The notes under the pieces are model-generated. The model saw nothing but the letters and a program-made list of their open reading frames with translations, did not search any database and was not told the origin of the DNA. A DNA stretch of 38,948 nucleotides from a virus: IMG/VR virus record IMGVR_UViG_3300025141_000275, positions 1 to 38,948 of that record; one strand, written 5' to 3'. Below are positions 10,701 to 19,082 of this stretch, one piece after another (the first letter of the stretch is position 1; each line of letters begins with the position of its first letter). The translations under genes and the position numbers were made by a program.

Positions 10701-13113
10701 CACCTTCTTCTGATTGAAGCCATTGCCCAGAAAAATCTTCATTCTTTGGAGTACCCAAAAACGCATTTAAAACGTTGGTAGCTTGCTTAACATCTTGTTT
10801 ACGAATACCAAGATCTTCTTCTAATGATTTTTGTATTGACTGTTGCCTAGCGAAAGCACCTAAATCTGTGTCAGGTAAATCTTTTTTAACAATCTCTTTT
10901 GATTCGGCTGCAGTTCGTAATGTTTCTAAATATTTCTTTTTAGTAGGTCGCCCTGCATCACTAACATCAAGTAATTGCTTAGCAACAGGAGATAAATTTT
11001 CATATGTATCAATATCACGCATTATTAAATCAGCAGCGTTTTCTTGAGCGTCGCCTGATTTTATTCCTGCATATAGATTAGATAAAAATTCACGTAATGC
11101 AGGATCAGTAATACGAATAGATACATCATCTATCTTTGCGCTTTGACTTCGAGGAATGTTACCCTTCGCTGTTCTTGCTTCAATATCAGCAAATCTAGTT
11201 CGGTTTTCTTGCCGTTTATAGATACGTAATACATTTCCTGCATTATCAAAAAAAGCTTTAGATGGAGATTTTCGTATAGCGTCTAAAGTATTTGGATTGT
11301 CAGCAGTTAATCTTACTTGATCTTCAGGATCAGGAAATCGAAGTTGTGCTCGTCCTAAATCAAATTCCTGTGTTTCTTTGCGAGATCTTAAAAATTTATT
11401 TAATGCTTTAAGATTTTCTAAATACCCTTTACCAGCTATAGCACTACCGGGAGTAAGCTCTAGAATATCTGTATCAGTCATTGTATCGTAAGCATCTTCA
11501 CTGCTTAATCTTTGAACTTCTAATTCAGGTGCTGATTCATCCATTTCTAGATATTTTGCTATAGCTTTATTTGAATCACTATATGGATTTGCAGCACCCC
11601 TACCTGTAAGTGGTAATGGCAATGTTTGACTGATATTAAATTGGTCTGGGTTGTTTCGAATAACTTCTGTTACTGCAGCATTAATCTTTTTATTATCAAG
11701 ATTACTTGTAATGCTTTTATCCCATATGCTGACTCGTTTGCCATCCAAGTTATTTACTTTAAATGCATCATCAGCGCGCGGTTTTAGTAAGCCAGATTCT
11801 AATTCATTAAAATCTTCTAAAAATCTACTAGCTTCAACATACTCTTCAAGATACGTATCCGCTTTAATTTCAGGCTCTCCACGTTCAATTAATAAACGCT
11901 TCATACCTTCGATCCATTCCAATGATTCTGGACTTTCTTCATTTAATATGTCTTCAATAATTTTCCAATTTGGAGTGTCTTCAATTGGATTTAATTCAGC
12001 TTCCGCTACTTTTTGAGAAAAAATATCTGTACCACCAGTATTTTCAATGTTTTCAATAAAGTCTGCAAGATTTTTTTGAGATCTATTAACAGCTTCATTA
12101 GCTTGATTTTTTAGTTGTTGATATTTAGGAAGCTCTCCACTTCTAGCTGCACTAGCATCTACTCCTGATAAAAATGGGGATCTTAATTGCTCGTCTTCAA
12201 ATAAGAAACTTGGACGATCTACTACATCAAGTACAGTCTTTTGTATTGCATCTGGTTCAACTAATTTAGGATCTCCCCATGTATCTAAATCAAAACGATA
12301 CCCTTCAGCTAATACTTGGTCGGGTAAATTGCGTACTCCTGCTTCCCATTCAGCAAGGCTTTGCATTGGAATACCTAATCCAGTCCTTGCAGCAATCTGT
12401 CGCTCACTCCAAATTCTTCCAAGTTTACGTTGATCAATAAGTCCTGGGAATTTAGTTGGTAAATACGCACCAGTTCTTGCAGCTATCCCACCAGCTAATA
12501 ATGCTGTTCCTAAACCAGCACCTAATTTAACAGACCAATGAGCATCTTCTGGTAATGCATCCATTGCTGAACGCCCTAATCCAGCAGTAACTATATTAGT
12601 TCCAGTCTCCATACCTAGTTTGTAAGGCAGTTTTCCAGCAAATGTACCAAATGGTTCAGTTGCTCCTACTCCAAAACGCCCAAGTGGTTGAGCTACTCGT
12701 TCAACAACACGACCTAAAGTAGGAGTACGACCACCTAATTTAGCAAGTTGTCCAGCTTTGCTTGCTGCTCGACTTGCTGTTGCTATTCCTTTTGCACCCC
12801 AGCCAACTCCTGGCAATGCAAACAATAAGTTACTTGGACGTGAACCTTCTCGAAGTATAAAGTTTCCTATTTCATCAATAGGACCTGGCGCTTCAGGTAT
12901 TTTAAATCCAGCACGTTCTGATATTGGCTTATCAACTGCAGCTATTACGCTTCCAATTTTTCCTAATGTTGATTGTTGTTCTTGCGGAGGCTGAAACTTA
13001 AACTGCATGTCTTCTTCAGCTAGAATTTCTCCGGGCTGAACTACTTGTCCAATACCAGATACCCCAGAAGGAGTAGTTGTACGAGCTTGTTCCTGAAAAG
13101 AACGGTAAACCAT
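4771..13113 (-). CDS. Giant internal virion / polyvalent protein (2780 aa)
   Basis: This gene is about a fifth of the window. Residues about 75-230 hold glycine-rich amphipathic stretches (LLFALPGVGWGAKGI, KLGAGLGTALLAGGIAAR) that could interact with membranes. Around residues 865-960 a GNAT-like polyvalent segment appears (AGFQEIGRIQFENAGVR, then FGRPDVIMMAYTGG). The middle is long, helical and charged. Near residues 2270-2370 a hydrophobic helix (SLMLTTIMTGAVIVESL) precedes GGRDISLFGPYDSLAGLL and QKASPMMQRLYDSIQGSDFYG, a motif set I recall from C-terminal parts of podovirus internal proteins and 'large polyvalent' proteins. It is probably packaged and ejected with the DNA. The ATG follows GAGGTAGTA and lies just after the upstream gene's stop. 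Confidence 0.75.
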   Translation of the reverse strand: MVYRSFQEQARTTTPSGVSGIGQVVQPGEILAEEDMQFKFQPPQEQQSTLGKIGSVIAAVDKPISERAGFKIPEAPGPIDEIGNFILREGSRPSNLLFALPGVGWGAKGIATASRAASKAGQLAKLGGRTPTLGRVVERVAQPLGRFGVGATEPFGTFAGKLPYKLGMETGTNIVTAGLGRSAMDALPEDAHWSVKLGAGLGTALLAGGIAARTGAYLPTKFPGLIDQRKLGRIWSERQIAARTGLGIPMQSLAEWEAGVRNLPDQVLAEGYRFDLDTWGDPKLVEPDAIQKTVLDVVDRPSFLFEDEQLRSPFLSGVDASAARSGELPKYQQLKNQANEAVNRSQKNLADFIENIENTGGTDIFSQKVAEAELNPIEDTPNWKIIEDILNEESPESLEWIEGMKRLLIERGEPEIKADTYLEEYVEASRFLEDFNELESGLLKPRADDAFKVNNLDGKRVSIWDKSITSNLDNKKINAAVTEVIRNNPDQFNISQTLPLPLTGRGAANPYSDSNKAIAKYLEMDESAPELEVQRLSSEDAYDTMTDTDILELTPGSAIAGKGYLENLKALNKFLRSRKETQEFDLGRAQLRFPDPEDQVRLTADNPNTLDAIRKSPSKAFFDNAGNVLRIYKRQENRTRFADIEARTAKGNIPRSQSAKIDDVSIRITDPALREFLSNLYAGIKSGDAQENAADLIMRDIDTYENLSPVAKQLLDVSDAGRPTKKKYLETLRTAAESKEIVKKDLPDTDLGAFARQQSIQKSLEEDLGIRKQDVKQATNVLNAFLGTPKNEDFSGQWLQSEEGGIALKVSDSGHLDDLRMLEPEVLVDGPDAFAARQLEKQQLLEEGEIKPHQTLPDDRWGITTRGVAGQAIVDAIENHNLKTVAVMDGGPMSAFFQDAGFQEIGRIQFENAGVRADFDTDMFGRPDVIMMAYTGGPRKGRILDSGRIRGGAASRFGEYGGYEGTRNRFENISKAQQVGGLISDLSEKYGGKRFNDLYNDPEAAEEFASLSREVGPIFDELENARLVEAINTNEVFDVESLSRPEFTAPIPEAKPNLSKDMQTFISRNRGAVRQSGAKKNAILTLSKIEKDPRNKSQFRKIPINYVLDPDSGNLISEDLWIELGEQLNSWGRLMGKGKNTAAKALAIERQRAQNDWDATQPPEDPSLLDRLLSTVLRGRFNPQAATIALDYTSGKQQVKNSVGRQRELWDYEFPKSNLQKSADLTTGDFDKDLGLIQVRQYTDFAGVKHEGPMVYVPSGNVIRKSVVIPDTGDTVEAVIFDARSADVWGEKAVNDWIEIVEPIERLRYAEEVQLDDAGRSVTQFDFVDAAAEQRRVGEGINESGWIPLGDFLENSNMFRTPDGRTLLGGYGIGRQFQFTQTLDLANLPRGDAQKTQYQERTGRQSPGLRPQELQFNITELAENNQSLSFINSVPDMLALRYRAGLDSLNGQIFKDNVRKIGRTAFEQLDIANPGLQKQYNAILGKMTRAMDPDKRLTEESERAVIEEMAKYSDKILNRIENELTRMVKDNNFARFPARELQENMREINDAMGDFGKLNRDVGQLVLEGRAVRGNLKTAENQLRSTGASIGDTQGSILGGADIQNDFMNNPGRKAWLENEQNYIRAIGWDKFLQKLDAEIKKEYIKLTKEFARYGLALPETVQRPTNIDELGRSEVDRATRAAQRNFQGQVEDIMFKEGFTEDSWPLRLPVAKRLTQRTAPYYVTDDLIIETLTEEFSTAPYFATRDNPQNFYKDIKEFFRTTSSPRFLALQDKTTRAHVEWGDPALIRLVLDGMLRNKIDRDAMKAFLENPKQADAVARFQMKLLAKSQAANKGAGIKGIDAFPTSELDRIGALINPNPIETNQSIRQGFLNLNKLYIQAMKKYNEVNQGFGEIQQKNADINIEETRSAANAAESEAIQKMLDRSAMEYSNGEYDTKIKLVRYAKRMFSSAGAYEKYINNANQKVNDRMVKRLEAAVEAQKELIDVKEQINKFVTRFNNQLGVEQLERLAPMMPGATRVMPDVAREFAATPGLKAPSQPSGALKMFADLNAEMRQISATLDFSGTGIQGVFAAGAHPIEFARSWWMVTKSVVRDDDSWYQWMESNKDLIDEFLELGGVWTHPGGQEEFLLQPNTPVIKALGSVAERNNITKNIGKTLGKGRDMSNIHFSRIGNANRMLMFKKWREGKGIYKLLKGKEMPASQQADVVKMINASTGYADNYQPGTIAQAALFAPRFFKSQLEMLSGAAFRNDSSGQLARSLMLTTIMTGAVIVESLNSIRSEETDWRPMKFSKQGTPYWNTNFMRIRNIGGRDISLFGPYDSLAGLLVTGVAEGPESMFFKGMRQKASPMMQRLYDSIQGSDFYGNKVTFNMLNDTTGTISTVRNMAQNSYTPFYVSDVTEDIVEGRTSVGSIPLAMGAFLGLKTSPLSMSEMQQKDVLEWVDNLEPEEKMELGLIYEDNGTFSEVEITEYSDLTGAARSLFDQQFPNNRQELTENLQRLADSGDVNAISRLNKMMINETAERDQEKLAEAFLRWRGNIPDPNLGYVVPIDISKVLAELTNIRYRSWKARKTQDEFFETEITNTTSDDPNTQALSAYWNALDSSSVPGTNEVVWPEFNRKIGELYKQLSPEQISIIENRSPAKIHPVFQPYWDARQRVNESTYYAIGDDIYQRPQVQNAIAAVIGIDNTPPYYELFSTMVEDLRADPDPQRQQVGVLLGRIINKLTPLITDQRKQLLIADANSGGRLREDLELIGRIRPQVQTMNTYNPSFGPSMVTASN

Positions 13114-13115
13114 TA

Positions 13116-14555
13116 CTACCTCGAACTTCTAATTTGACCTGCTCGTCCAGAACGAATTGCTGCTGCTTTGTTTCTGCTTGGAGAATTTGGCGAACGATAG
13201 TTAGTTGGAGTTCTATTAGGTGTACCTAATGCACCCCTACGAACACTACCCAAAGCGCCACCTAAACCACCGATACTTGGTCGTGCAGGTCGTGGTGCTG
13301 TATTCATAAGACCAGAACCAGTTTCTTTACGACCGCTCCATCTTCGCTTAGTAGCACCTGCTAAGTCAGTAAAGTCAGGCAACTCAAACATAGATGCAGC
13401 AGCATTCCAGTTTTCACGTTCCATCGGAGTAGATTTAGCTATTGTATCCATAGTTGGTGTTGCTAATTGCCCACCTTCGGGACCACCAAATAATAAAGCT
13501 GGATCAAGTCCTGCAGATGGACCTAATTCCATTAAGTTTTGATAAACTTCTGGGCTAACATTCATTTGTGCTTCACCAGTAGGCAACCCTTGCATAATAT
13601 TTCTACCTATTAACGCAGTAGAATTAAATCTATCTTGGTCTAATTCAGCTTGAGTTACTTCTGGCGCTACTTGAAATTGCGGTGCTGCTTGATACGCTTG
13701 AGTAGGTTGTATATTTATTTCTTCATAAAAGTCTTCAATATTAGGCGGATCTACTAAATGTGAAAGCTCTTGCATAGCTTGATTTCTAGCCGACGCTTCA
13801 GTATCGTCACCAAACGCATCAAGATAAAAAGCATTACTGTTTACTGCATTAGCAATAGTATCGGCGTAAGTATTCCAACTATCAGCTTTAGCTTGAATGC
13901 CAGCGAAATCTTGATTTTCATATGCATCTACAGCTGCTTGATATCGCGCCAATCCTTCTGGAGTAAGTCCCATTTCTGATTGAGTAGCAGGTTGAGTAGA
14001 CGGTTGAGCAACAGAAGGATCAGGTAACGTATTGCTAGGCTGATTACTAGAAAAGTCATTCCAGAAATTCATTCCACGATTAAAAAGATTTCCTCCCTCA
14101 GAATCAGAGCCAGCTAATAAATATACGCTCCATGGGGAAAACGGATGCTGTATAGAAATCTGAACATCTTCAAATCCCGGTATTCCTAATTCAGAAATAG
14201 GAGTATTTGGATACCCCAATCGCTCAACAGCAGTTTGAATAGCAGTTTCTATCTGCTTATTAACATCTCCCGCTACTTCATCGTGTGAATAGCCTAACTT
14301 GTTTCTGCCTCCATTTTCATAATTTTTAATATTAGATTGCCATAATCCAACACTGTCACCGTTATCGCCAGAAGTCCACGGATCAAACGCAGACTCAGCT
14401 TCTGCAATTATCCAAAACATCTTAGCAATGTCTTCAAACGTATTAAAACCCCACGGACGAAATGATTCGACTAAATCAATATTATAGTTTTTTTGGTAAT
14501 TATTTAAGCCTTGAACAGTTAAGTCCCATATAGCTTGGTCTTCCATTCTTGCCAT
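13116..14555 (-). CDS. Virion protein with N-terminal lysozyme/transglycosylase-like domain
   Basis: The 479-aa protein begins with a lytic-transglycosylase-like segment. A helix IAKMFWIIAEAESAFDPW carries a candidate catalytic Glu54, followed at residues 63-73 by GDNGDSVGLWQ. This matches the E-S...G...S.GLWQ pattern of SLT/lysozyme-fold muralytic enzymes. The remaining N-terminal region to about residue 165 is compatible with that fold. The middle is Gln/Pro/Ala-rich and probably disordered, and the C-terminus is very basic with many Gly, Arg and Ser residues (RRGALGTPNRTPTNYRSPN). Its start overlaps the stop of the upstream gene (TAATG). Position next to the giant internal protein suggests a particle-borne enzyme that opens the cell wall during DNA entry. 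The catalytic assignment is inference. Confidence 0.7.
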   Translation of the reverse strand: MARMEDQAIWDLTVQGLNNYQKNYNIDLVESFRPWGFNTFEDIAKMFWIIAEAESAFDPWTSGDNGDSVGLWQSNIKNYENGGRNKLGYSHDEVAGDVNKQIETAIQTAVERLGYPNTPISELGIPGFEDVQISIQHPFSPWSVYLLAGSDSEGGNLFNRGMNFWNDFSSNQPSNTLPDPSVAQPSTQPATQSEMGLTPEGLARYQAAVDAYENQDFAGIQAKADSWNTYADTIANAVNSNAFYLDAFGDDTEASARNQAMQELSHLVDPPNIEDFYEEINIQPTQAYQAAPQFQVAPEVTQAELDQDRFNSTALIGRNIMQGLPTGEAQMNVSPEVYQNLMELGPSAGLDPALLFGGPEGGQLATPTMDTIAKSTPMERENWNAAASMFELPDFTDLAGATKRRWSGRKETGSGLMNTAPRPARPSIGGLGGALGSVRRGALGTPNRTPTNYRSPNSPSRNKAAAIRSGRAGQIRSSR

Positions 14556-16927
14556 TAGCCGAATGACCCCCTTCTACCGCGTTGAGCATTTGCTAGTGTG
14601 TTTCGTGACCGCGCTGCGGCAGCAGCTTGTGCCCACGCACGTTGAACATTTTTATCGCCTTGTCCTTGTATTGTATTTACAATACTGCTGTCAAGAATAT
14701 TTGGCATATTAAATGAAGGCATTTTTGGCATACCAAATCTTGGACCACTGTATGATATTTCTGGCAAATCTATAAAATTAGGCACATCAATATCAGTAAT
14801 GGTTTCTTTAATGTCTGTTACCATTCCAGGTATTTTTTGTCCAATTTGTTGAGCAGCGCCTAACCCAAATCCTGGATCAATATTTGGTATTGAAGGCATT
14901 CCAAATCCTGGATCAATGTTTGGCATTGGGATATTTTTATAAAACCCAGGATCAATAGTTGCAACTGGATTAATATTTGGAATATTTGGTATAGACATAT
15001 TTGGCATTGGAGGCGTTGGAATATTTTGAATTGCGTTAATTCCAGCCGCAGCCTGATTAGTACTTATAGGACCTATTGGTGTCGGTATAGGCAATCTGCG
15101 TAATGCATTTTGCACAAGGCTATTTTGATTAGCATTATTATTTTGATTGGCGGTACTTGGAATAAGCGGTTGAATAGCTTGACTTCTAATACTTCCAGGG
15201 TCCATTCCAAATCCCGGCATTGGACGATTTCCCGGATATTCAAATCCAGGAACCTGACTAGCAGGAGGAGCAGGTGGTCCCGGAACATTAAAATTACCTC
15301 CGCCCGGAGCACTTCCGCCTGGAGTAACTTGTGTTTGTTCAGGTGGTTTGAATCCATCGCCAGCACCAATATCAAGACCAGGATTTGTTGGACCTGTACC
15401 TCCTGGACCTGTTGCTCCTGGACCGGGACCTGCTGGACTTGTAGTTGCGGGCGGAGCATTAAATAATCCTTGATTAGCATATAAATTACGAAGCTGTTCG
15501 TTTAAACCACCATAATAATTTTGGTAATCGTTAAATCTATTCGCAGGACTTACCCCTTGGAATCGCGGACCACCTTTCCATTGAGGGTCACCACGAAAGT
15601 TAGCCATACGCATGAGAGACGATCCGGGATCTCGAAGCATATCGTCAAGATATTCTCGTCCTTTTAAATCTTGTGCAGCATAGTTTATTCCTAGTTGACC
15701 ACCCTTTTGAATATTAGACATTGCTTCTTCAGCTAATTTAAATCTATTATCAAATTGAGCCTGTTGGCCTAATGGCAGATTGCTAACTGCTTCATTTAAT
15801 TTCCATTCGCCAGTGACAGGATCGCGCTCGAAATACCGAGAATCAGGCTTGAACTCTACAGGGCCTACATCTTCACGCGGCGGTGAAACTTCTTGCCAGT
15901 TTTCATCGTAGTATGTTTCTTTACCATTACGATTTGTAACAACATGAGGAATATCTGCAGTTCCGGGCCTATAACTATTGTTGTATCTACCATCAGTACC
16001 AATATCACCCGAAATTCCTGAAGGTGTGCCTTCGGGGAATCTTGCAGTATCATCACCAGTACCTCCATACACAGGACTATCTAATGAACCTACCATTAGT
16101 AATTCTGGTAAATATGACATTAAATCACCAGAAGATATTGCAGATATATCTGATTCCGATAAACCGCTAGGTCCTTCCTGAAGCATAACCTTAAAGATTT
16201 CTTCGTCAGTAGCTTGTGGAATTCCTTGAATAGAATCTTCAAAACCTTGTTTTAAAATTTCTAAAAACTCCGTACTATTGGCACGAATATGGTCAATTAC
16301 AATTTTGTCTTTTTCTAAATCTTCGCCTTTACTTGGAGAAAAACCAGAAGGCAATTTAATGCGACCACGATTATCGCGTGGAAAATATTTAGCCTGAAAC
16401 GATCTCCATCGAGCATCACGCTCTGCTGTCGTAATACCTTTAGAAGTTAACGGTTCAAATAGGTCATACCATGTTTCGGTAAATGCTTCAGGTATATCAG
16501 AAGAAGAAGCAGTTCTGTCTCCACCAACGTCATCAAGAAGACGTAGCCAGTTATTTATCTTCATACCTGTAGTGCTTGGGAAATCTTTGATATTCCCTGT
16601 AATCATTTGAATTAATTCATCGTCGCTATCTGCACTGCTGCGCATACGTTCAATAAATTTAGTAAACTCAGGATTATATCTGTCAGTTATTTGACTTCCG
16701 CGTAACCATTCGCCTAACCATCGAGCAGGAGAAAGCGGGCCATGTAAAAGTTTACCTCGATCGTCTTGTGGACGGTCGTCCATTTGTCTTGGAAAACGTA
16801 ACCATTTCCACCAATTAATATCTTCTGGTTTCCAGTCTTGATCAAAATCACCTTGTTGTGACCATTTATCAAAAATACGCTGCTGTACTTCACTAATAAA
16901 TTCTTGTTGAAGATCCTTAGTAGTCAT
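14555..16927 (-). CDS. Pro/Gly/Asn-rich virion protein with IDPGF repeats
   Basis: I do not recognise a family for this 790-aa product. Residues 1-290 look globular and Trp-rich (WKPEDINWWKWLRFPRQMDD; SPARWLGEWLRGSQITDRY). Residues about 490-545 are a collagen-like Pro/Gly stretch (GPGPGATGPGGTGPTNPG). Residues about 655-690 repeat IDPGF three times with MP and PNI spacers. The end is basic (RSRNTLANAQRGRRGSFG). The ATG has AGGGGG six bases upstream and overlaps the stop of the previous gene. Sitting between the portal and the lysozyme-like and giant proteins, it is probably another ejected or internal virion protein. The long low-complexity tail resembles regions that cross or line a channel, but that is speculation. 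Confidence 0.65.
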   Translation of the reverse strand: MTTKDLQQEFISEVQQRIFDKWSQQGDFDQDWKPEDINWWKWLRFPRQMDDRPQDDRGKLLHGPLSPARWLGEWLRGSQITDRYNPEFTKFIERMRSSADSDDELIQMITGNIKDFPSTTGMKINNWLRLLDDVGGDRTASSSDIPEAFTETWYDLFEPLTSKGITTAERDARWRSFQAKYFPRDNRGRIKLPSGFSPSKGEDLEKDKIVIDHIRANSTEFLEILKQGFEDSIQGIPQATDEEIFKVMLQEGPSGLSESDISAISSGDLMSYLPELLMVGSLDSPVYGGTGDDTARFPEGTPSGISGDIGTDGRYNNSYRPGTADIPHVVTNRNGKETYYDENWQEVSPPREDVGPVEFKPDSRYFERDPVTGEWKLNEAVSNLPLGQQAQFDNRFKLAEEAMSNIQKGGQLGINYAAQDLKGREYLDDMLRDPGSSLMRMANFRGDPQWKGGPRFQGVSPANRFNDYQNYYGGLNEQLRNLYANQGLFNAPPATTSPAGPGPGATGPGGTGPTNPGLDIGAGDGFKPPEQTQVTPGGSAPGGGNFNVPGPPAPPASQVPGFEYPGNRPMPGFGMDPGSIRSQAIQPLIPSTANQNNNANQNSLVQNALRRLPIPTPIGPISTNQAAAGINAIQNIPTPPMPNMSIPNIPNINPVATIDPGFYKNIPMPNIDPGFGMPSIPNIDPGFGLGAAQQIGQKIPGMVTDIKETITDIDVPNFIDLPEISYSGPRFGMPKMPSFNMPNILDSSIVNTIQGQGDKNVQRAWAQAAAAARSRNTLANAQRGRRGSFG

Positions 16928-17220
16928 TAGCGACCCCCTTGAGATTGCAAGAGCGATGATTGAATTGCTTGTGTTTGCTCAGCTACAATGTTATTTATTA
17001 CACCTCTAGCCTGTAAGCAAAATTCATCCTGACAATATCGTAAGTCATTTCCATGCCCATGTGCGTCAAATACTTGATACATTTCTTCAAATGACCATTT
17101 TGTTAAATCAATATAATCTTCAGTTGCAAACGCATCCGCAATGTAAAGCAGTGCTTTAGAGTTTAATGCTAACGCAGAAGCGGCTACTTCATGCATTGCA
17201 TTTGATAATTCACCAGCCAT
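16927..17220 (-). CDS. Hypothetical 97-aa protein downstream of portal
   Basis: This 97-residue helical protein starts inside the portal stop (TAATG), with GGAG 11 bases upstream. It ends by overlapping the next gene in the same way, so the three genes are translationally coupled. The sequence is Ala-rich at the start (HEVAASALALNSKALLYIADAF), has an acidic and aromatic middle (DYIDLTKWSFEEMYQVFDAHGHG), and two cysteines (residues about 63 and 68). No known motif is visible. Its place between the portal and internal proteins suggests a head-tail connector or assembly factor, on position alone. Confidence 0.65.
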   Translation of the reverse strand: MAGELSNAMHEVAASALALNSKALLYIADAFATEDYIDLTKWSFEEMYQVFDAHGHGNDLRYCQDEFCLQARGVINNIVAEQTQAIQSSLLQSQGGR

Positions 17221-19082
17221 TATCTAAACATCTCCTGTATTTGGTCTACCTGTACATTTTCTTGCGATTCTTCAACAACAGGTTGTGTTGGGTCAAACAT
17301 CTGCTGCATAGACGGTCGCTGGTTTTGTGTAGGTACACCTCCGGGCATTTCGTTTAATGACTCCCCAAGTAAGTTGTTTCTATATGAAATTAACACATCT
17401 TCAGCAGTTGTATTAAGTCCTTGCAACATCATAAGTGTACGCACTTGCTCTGCAGGTTCGGACAAGAACAATCGAGCTACTGCAGCCTTCATCATTTCTT
17501 CTTGTGGGTTTTCAATACCACCCTTCTCCATTGCGGTTTGAGGTGAAAGGGTTCCTTGGTAGACGGCGTATAAGTCAGCCCAGAGTCGAGCATTTCTTGC
17601 ATCGAGGGCCGCTTGGTCTGAAGTATAGAATTCCACGTAGGTTTCATAATACCCAGATATCTCATTTGGTTTAATACTAATTGAACTAGGCGCACCTTTA
17701 ATACCTCCGAACACAGTAACTGGAGCTTCTAAAATATTTTCAATACATTGCAAGATACGACGATTCATTACTGTTACTGCCGAACGCAATGAGTTATTTG
17801 GACCTTCTAGCTTAGCTGCGGCGTTACGCACATTCATGTCAGCTTCAGTAGCAGTCTCTACTCCACGCTGCACATTACCAGACAAAATACTTGCTTTAGA
17901 TAATTCGTTAGTGTAATCGTGTACTTTGTTAATTAAATTAAACGCACTCATTGGAATTTCAGGAAGACTTTCAAATCTAATTTCCTGATCATCCATAAGA
18001 TTAATGCGCTTTCCAGGGCCAATCTCAATCGGTGCATCGTTGTCTTCAGAAATATTTTTAGTAATAACTGGAGCAAATGTAGAAAATCTCATTTGGATGT
18101 CAACGGCTGTAAGCTGTCTAGCTTCAGTTTCAAGCATTGGATGTACATAACGCAGAATGCCTACGTACTTTTCTTCTGGTTTAGCTTCAGCAGAAATTTC
18201 TCCCCATCCAGAATCTCGAATAACGTATGGTACATAGCCTGAGTACACAGGGTTTTCTTCTGTCGAACGCGCAGTTTCCCAGTGGTATGGATTAATACCT
18301 TCGTGAACGCGCTCACCCTTACACCAAATTACGTACTCGCCGGGGCTGTCACCATGAGGCTTTGTCCACATCTCGACGTATTCCACTTTGTCTGTGTCTT
18401 TATAGTCGGCAAGGTGATCATCCAATCCATACATGCGACGTGCGTCGCCAGCGTATATTTTATAAAACTCGTATACATACTTAGGGTCATAACAATCACT
18501 AGGGTCTTCAATGATTGTTTCTGTAGGGCAATTCATTATGCTCCACAAAAATTCAGACTCACCTAGCTTTTTTAGTTCGCGCCTGTACGCTAGTTTTTCT
18601 TTTCGTGACGCATCATCGCTAGGAGGGTCAGGTACTAAATCCCAACGTAACGCCTTTTTAAGAATAATACGACCGTCTTTAATCAGTTTCTTTTTGCCTT
18701 GCGAAATAGGGTCGCCTTGTTGAATTTTTACTTGGTCCCAGAATGAACGTAAAAACTGACGCTTACGTTCAGCTAGGTCTTGTTCTTGTTGTTGCTCAGA
18801 GTTAGTTGGGCGAGCGGGTACAAAAATATGTGGCGTAGTCAAAATATGGTCAGCAAGGTTATCGACAGCATTACGTGCGGTGGGTGGTATCGTTGCGCCG
18901 ATACCCTGCTGAATCCATTCTCTTGGAATAATCTGCGTCTTGTTTGGATAATCAAGATTGTAATAATCGTTGTCTAAGTCTACGGCTGCAAAGTAGTTTC
19001 CGTACACTTCACGCTTAAGCATGAGGAATCTATTAAAATCATTGTCCATAGAGTCATATGATTCGTATTCTGTAGATACCAT
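17220..19082 (-). CDS. Portal protein
   Basis: The 620-aa protein forms the DNA entry/exit ring at one capsid vertex. Supporting features: it follows the large terminase directly (stop codon and ATG are adjacent), it has the usual portal length, and it has the expected helical core. That core contains the long segment SKASILSGNVQRGVETATEADMNVRNAAAK split around G-V-E-T-A-T-E-A, a motif common to podovirus-like portals just before the crown helices. An aromatic, acidic N-terminus (YNLDYPNKTQIIPREWIQQG) and FYKIYAGDARRMYGLDD in the stem/wing region also fit. The C-terminus is Gln-rich and probably flexible (PTQNQRPSMQQMFDPTQP). No catalytic activity is expected. Confidence 0.88.
   Translation of the reverse strand: MVSTEYESYDSMDNDFNRFLMLKREVYGNYFAAVDLDNDYYNLDYPNKTQIIPREWIQQGIGATIPPTARNAVDNLADHILTTPHIFVPARPTNSEQQQEQDLAERKRQFLRSFWDQVKIQQGDPISQGKKKLIKDGRIILKKALRWDLVPDPPSDDASRKEKLAYRRELKKLGESEFLWSIMNCPTETIIEDPSDCYDPKYVYEFYKIYAGDARRMYGLDDHLADYKDTDKVEYVEMWTKPHGDSPGEYVIWCKGERVHEGINPYHWETARSTEENPVYSGYVPYVIRDSGWGEISAEAKPEEKYVGILRYVHPMLETEARQLTAVDIQMRFSTFAPVITKNISEDNDAPIEIGPGKRINLMDDQEIRFESLPEIPMSAFNLINKVHDYTNELSKASILSGNVQRGVETATEADMNVRNAAAKLEGPNNSLRSAVTVMNRRILQCIENILEAPVTVFGGIKGAPSSISIKPNEISGYYETYVEFYTSDQAALDARNARLWADLYAVYQGTLSPQTAMEKGGIENPQEEMMKAAVARLFLSEPAEQVRTLMMLQGLNTTAEDVLISYRNNLLGESLNEMPGGVPTQNQRPSMQQMFDPTQPVVEESQENVQVDQIQEMFR

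Noticed and set aside
15073-15480. Long out-of-frame ORFs on both strands in the Pro/Gly-rich region
   Set aside because: Repetitive codons (CCA, GGA, CCT) keep other frames open by composition; no start signals.
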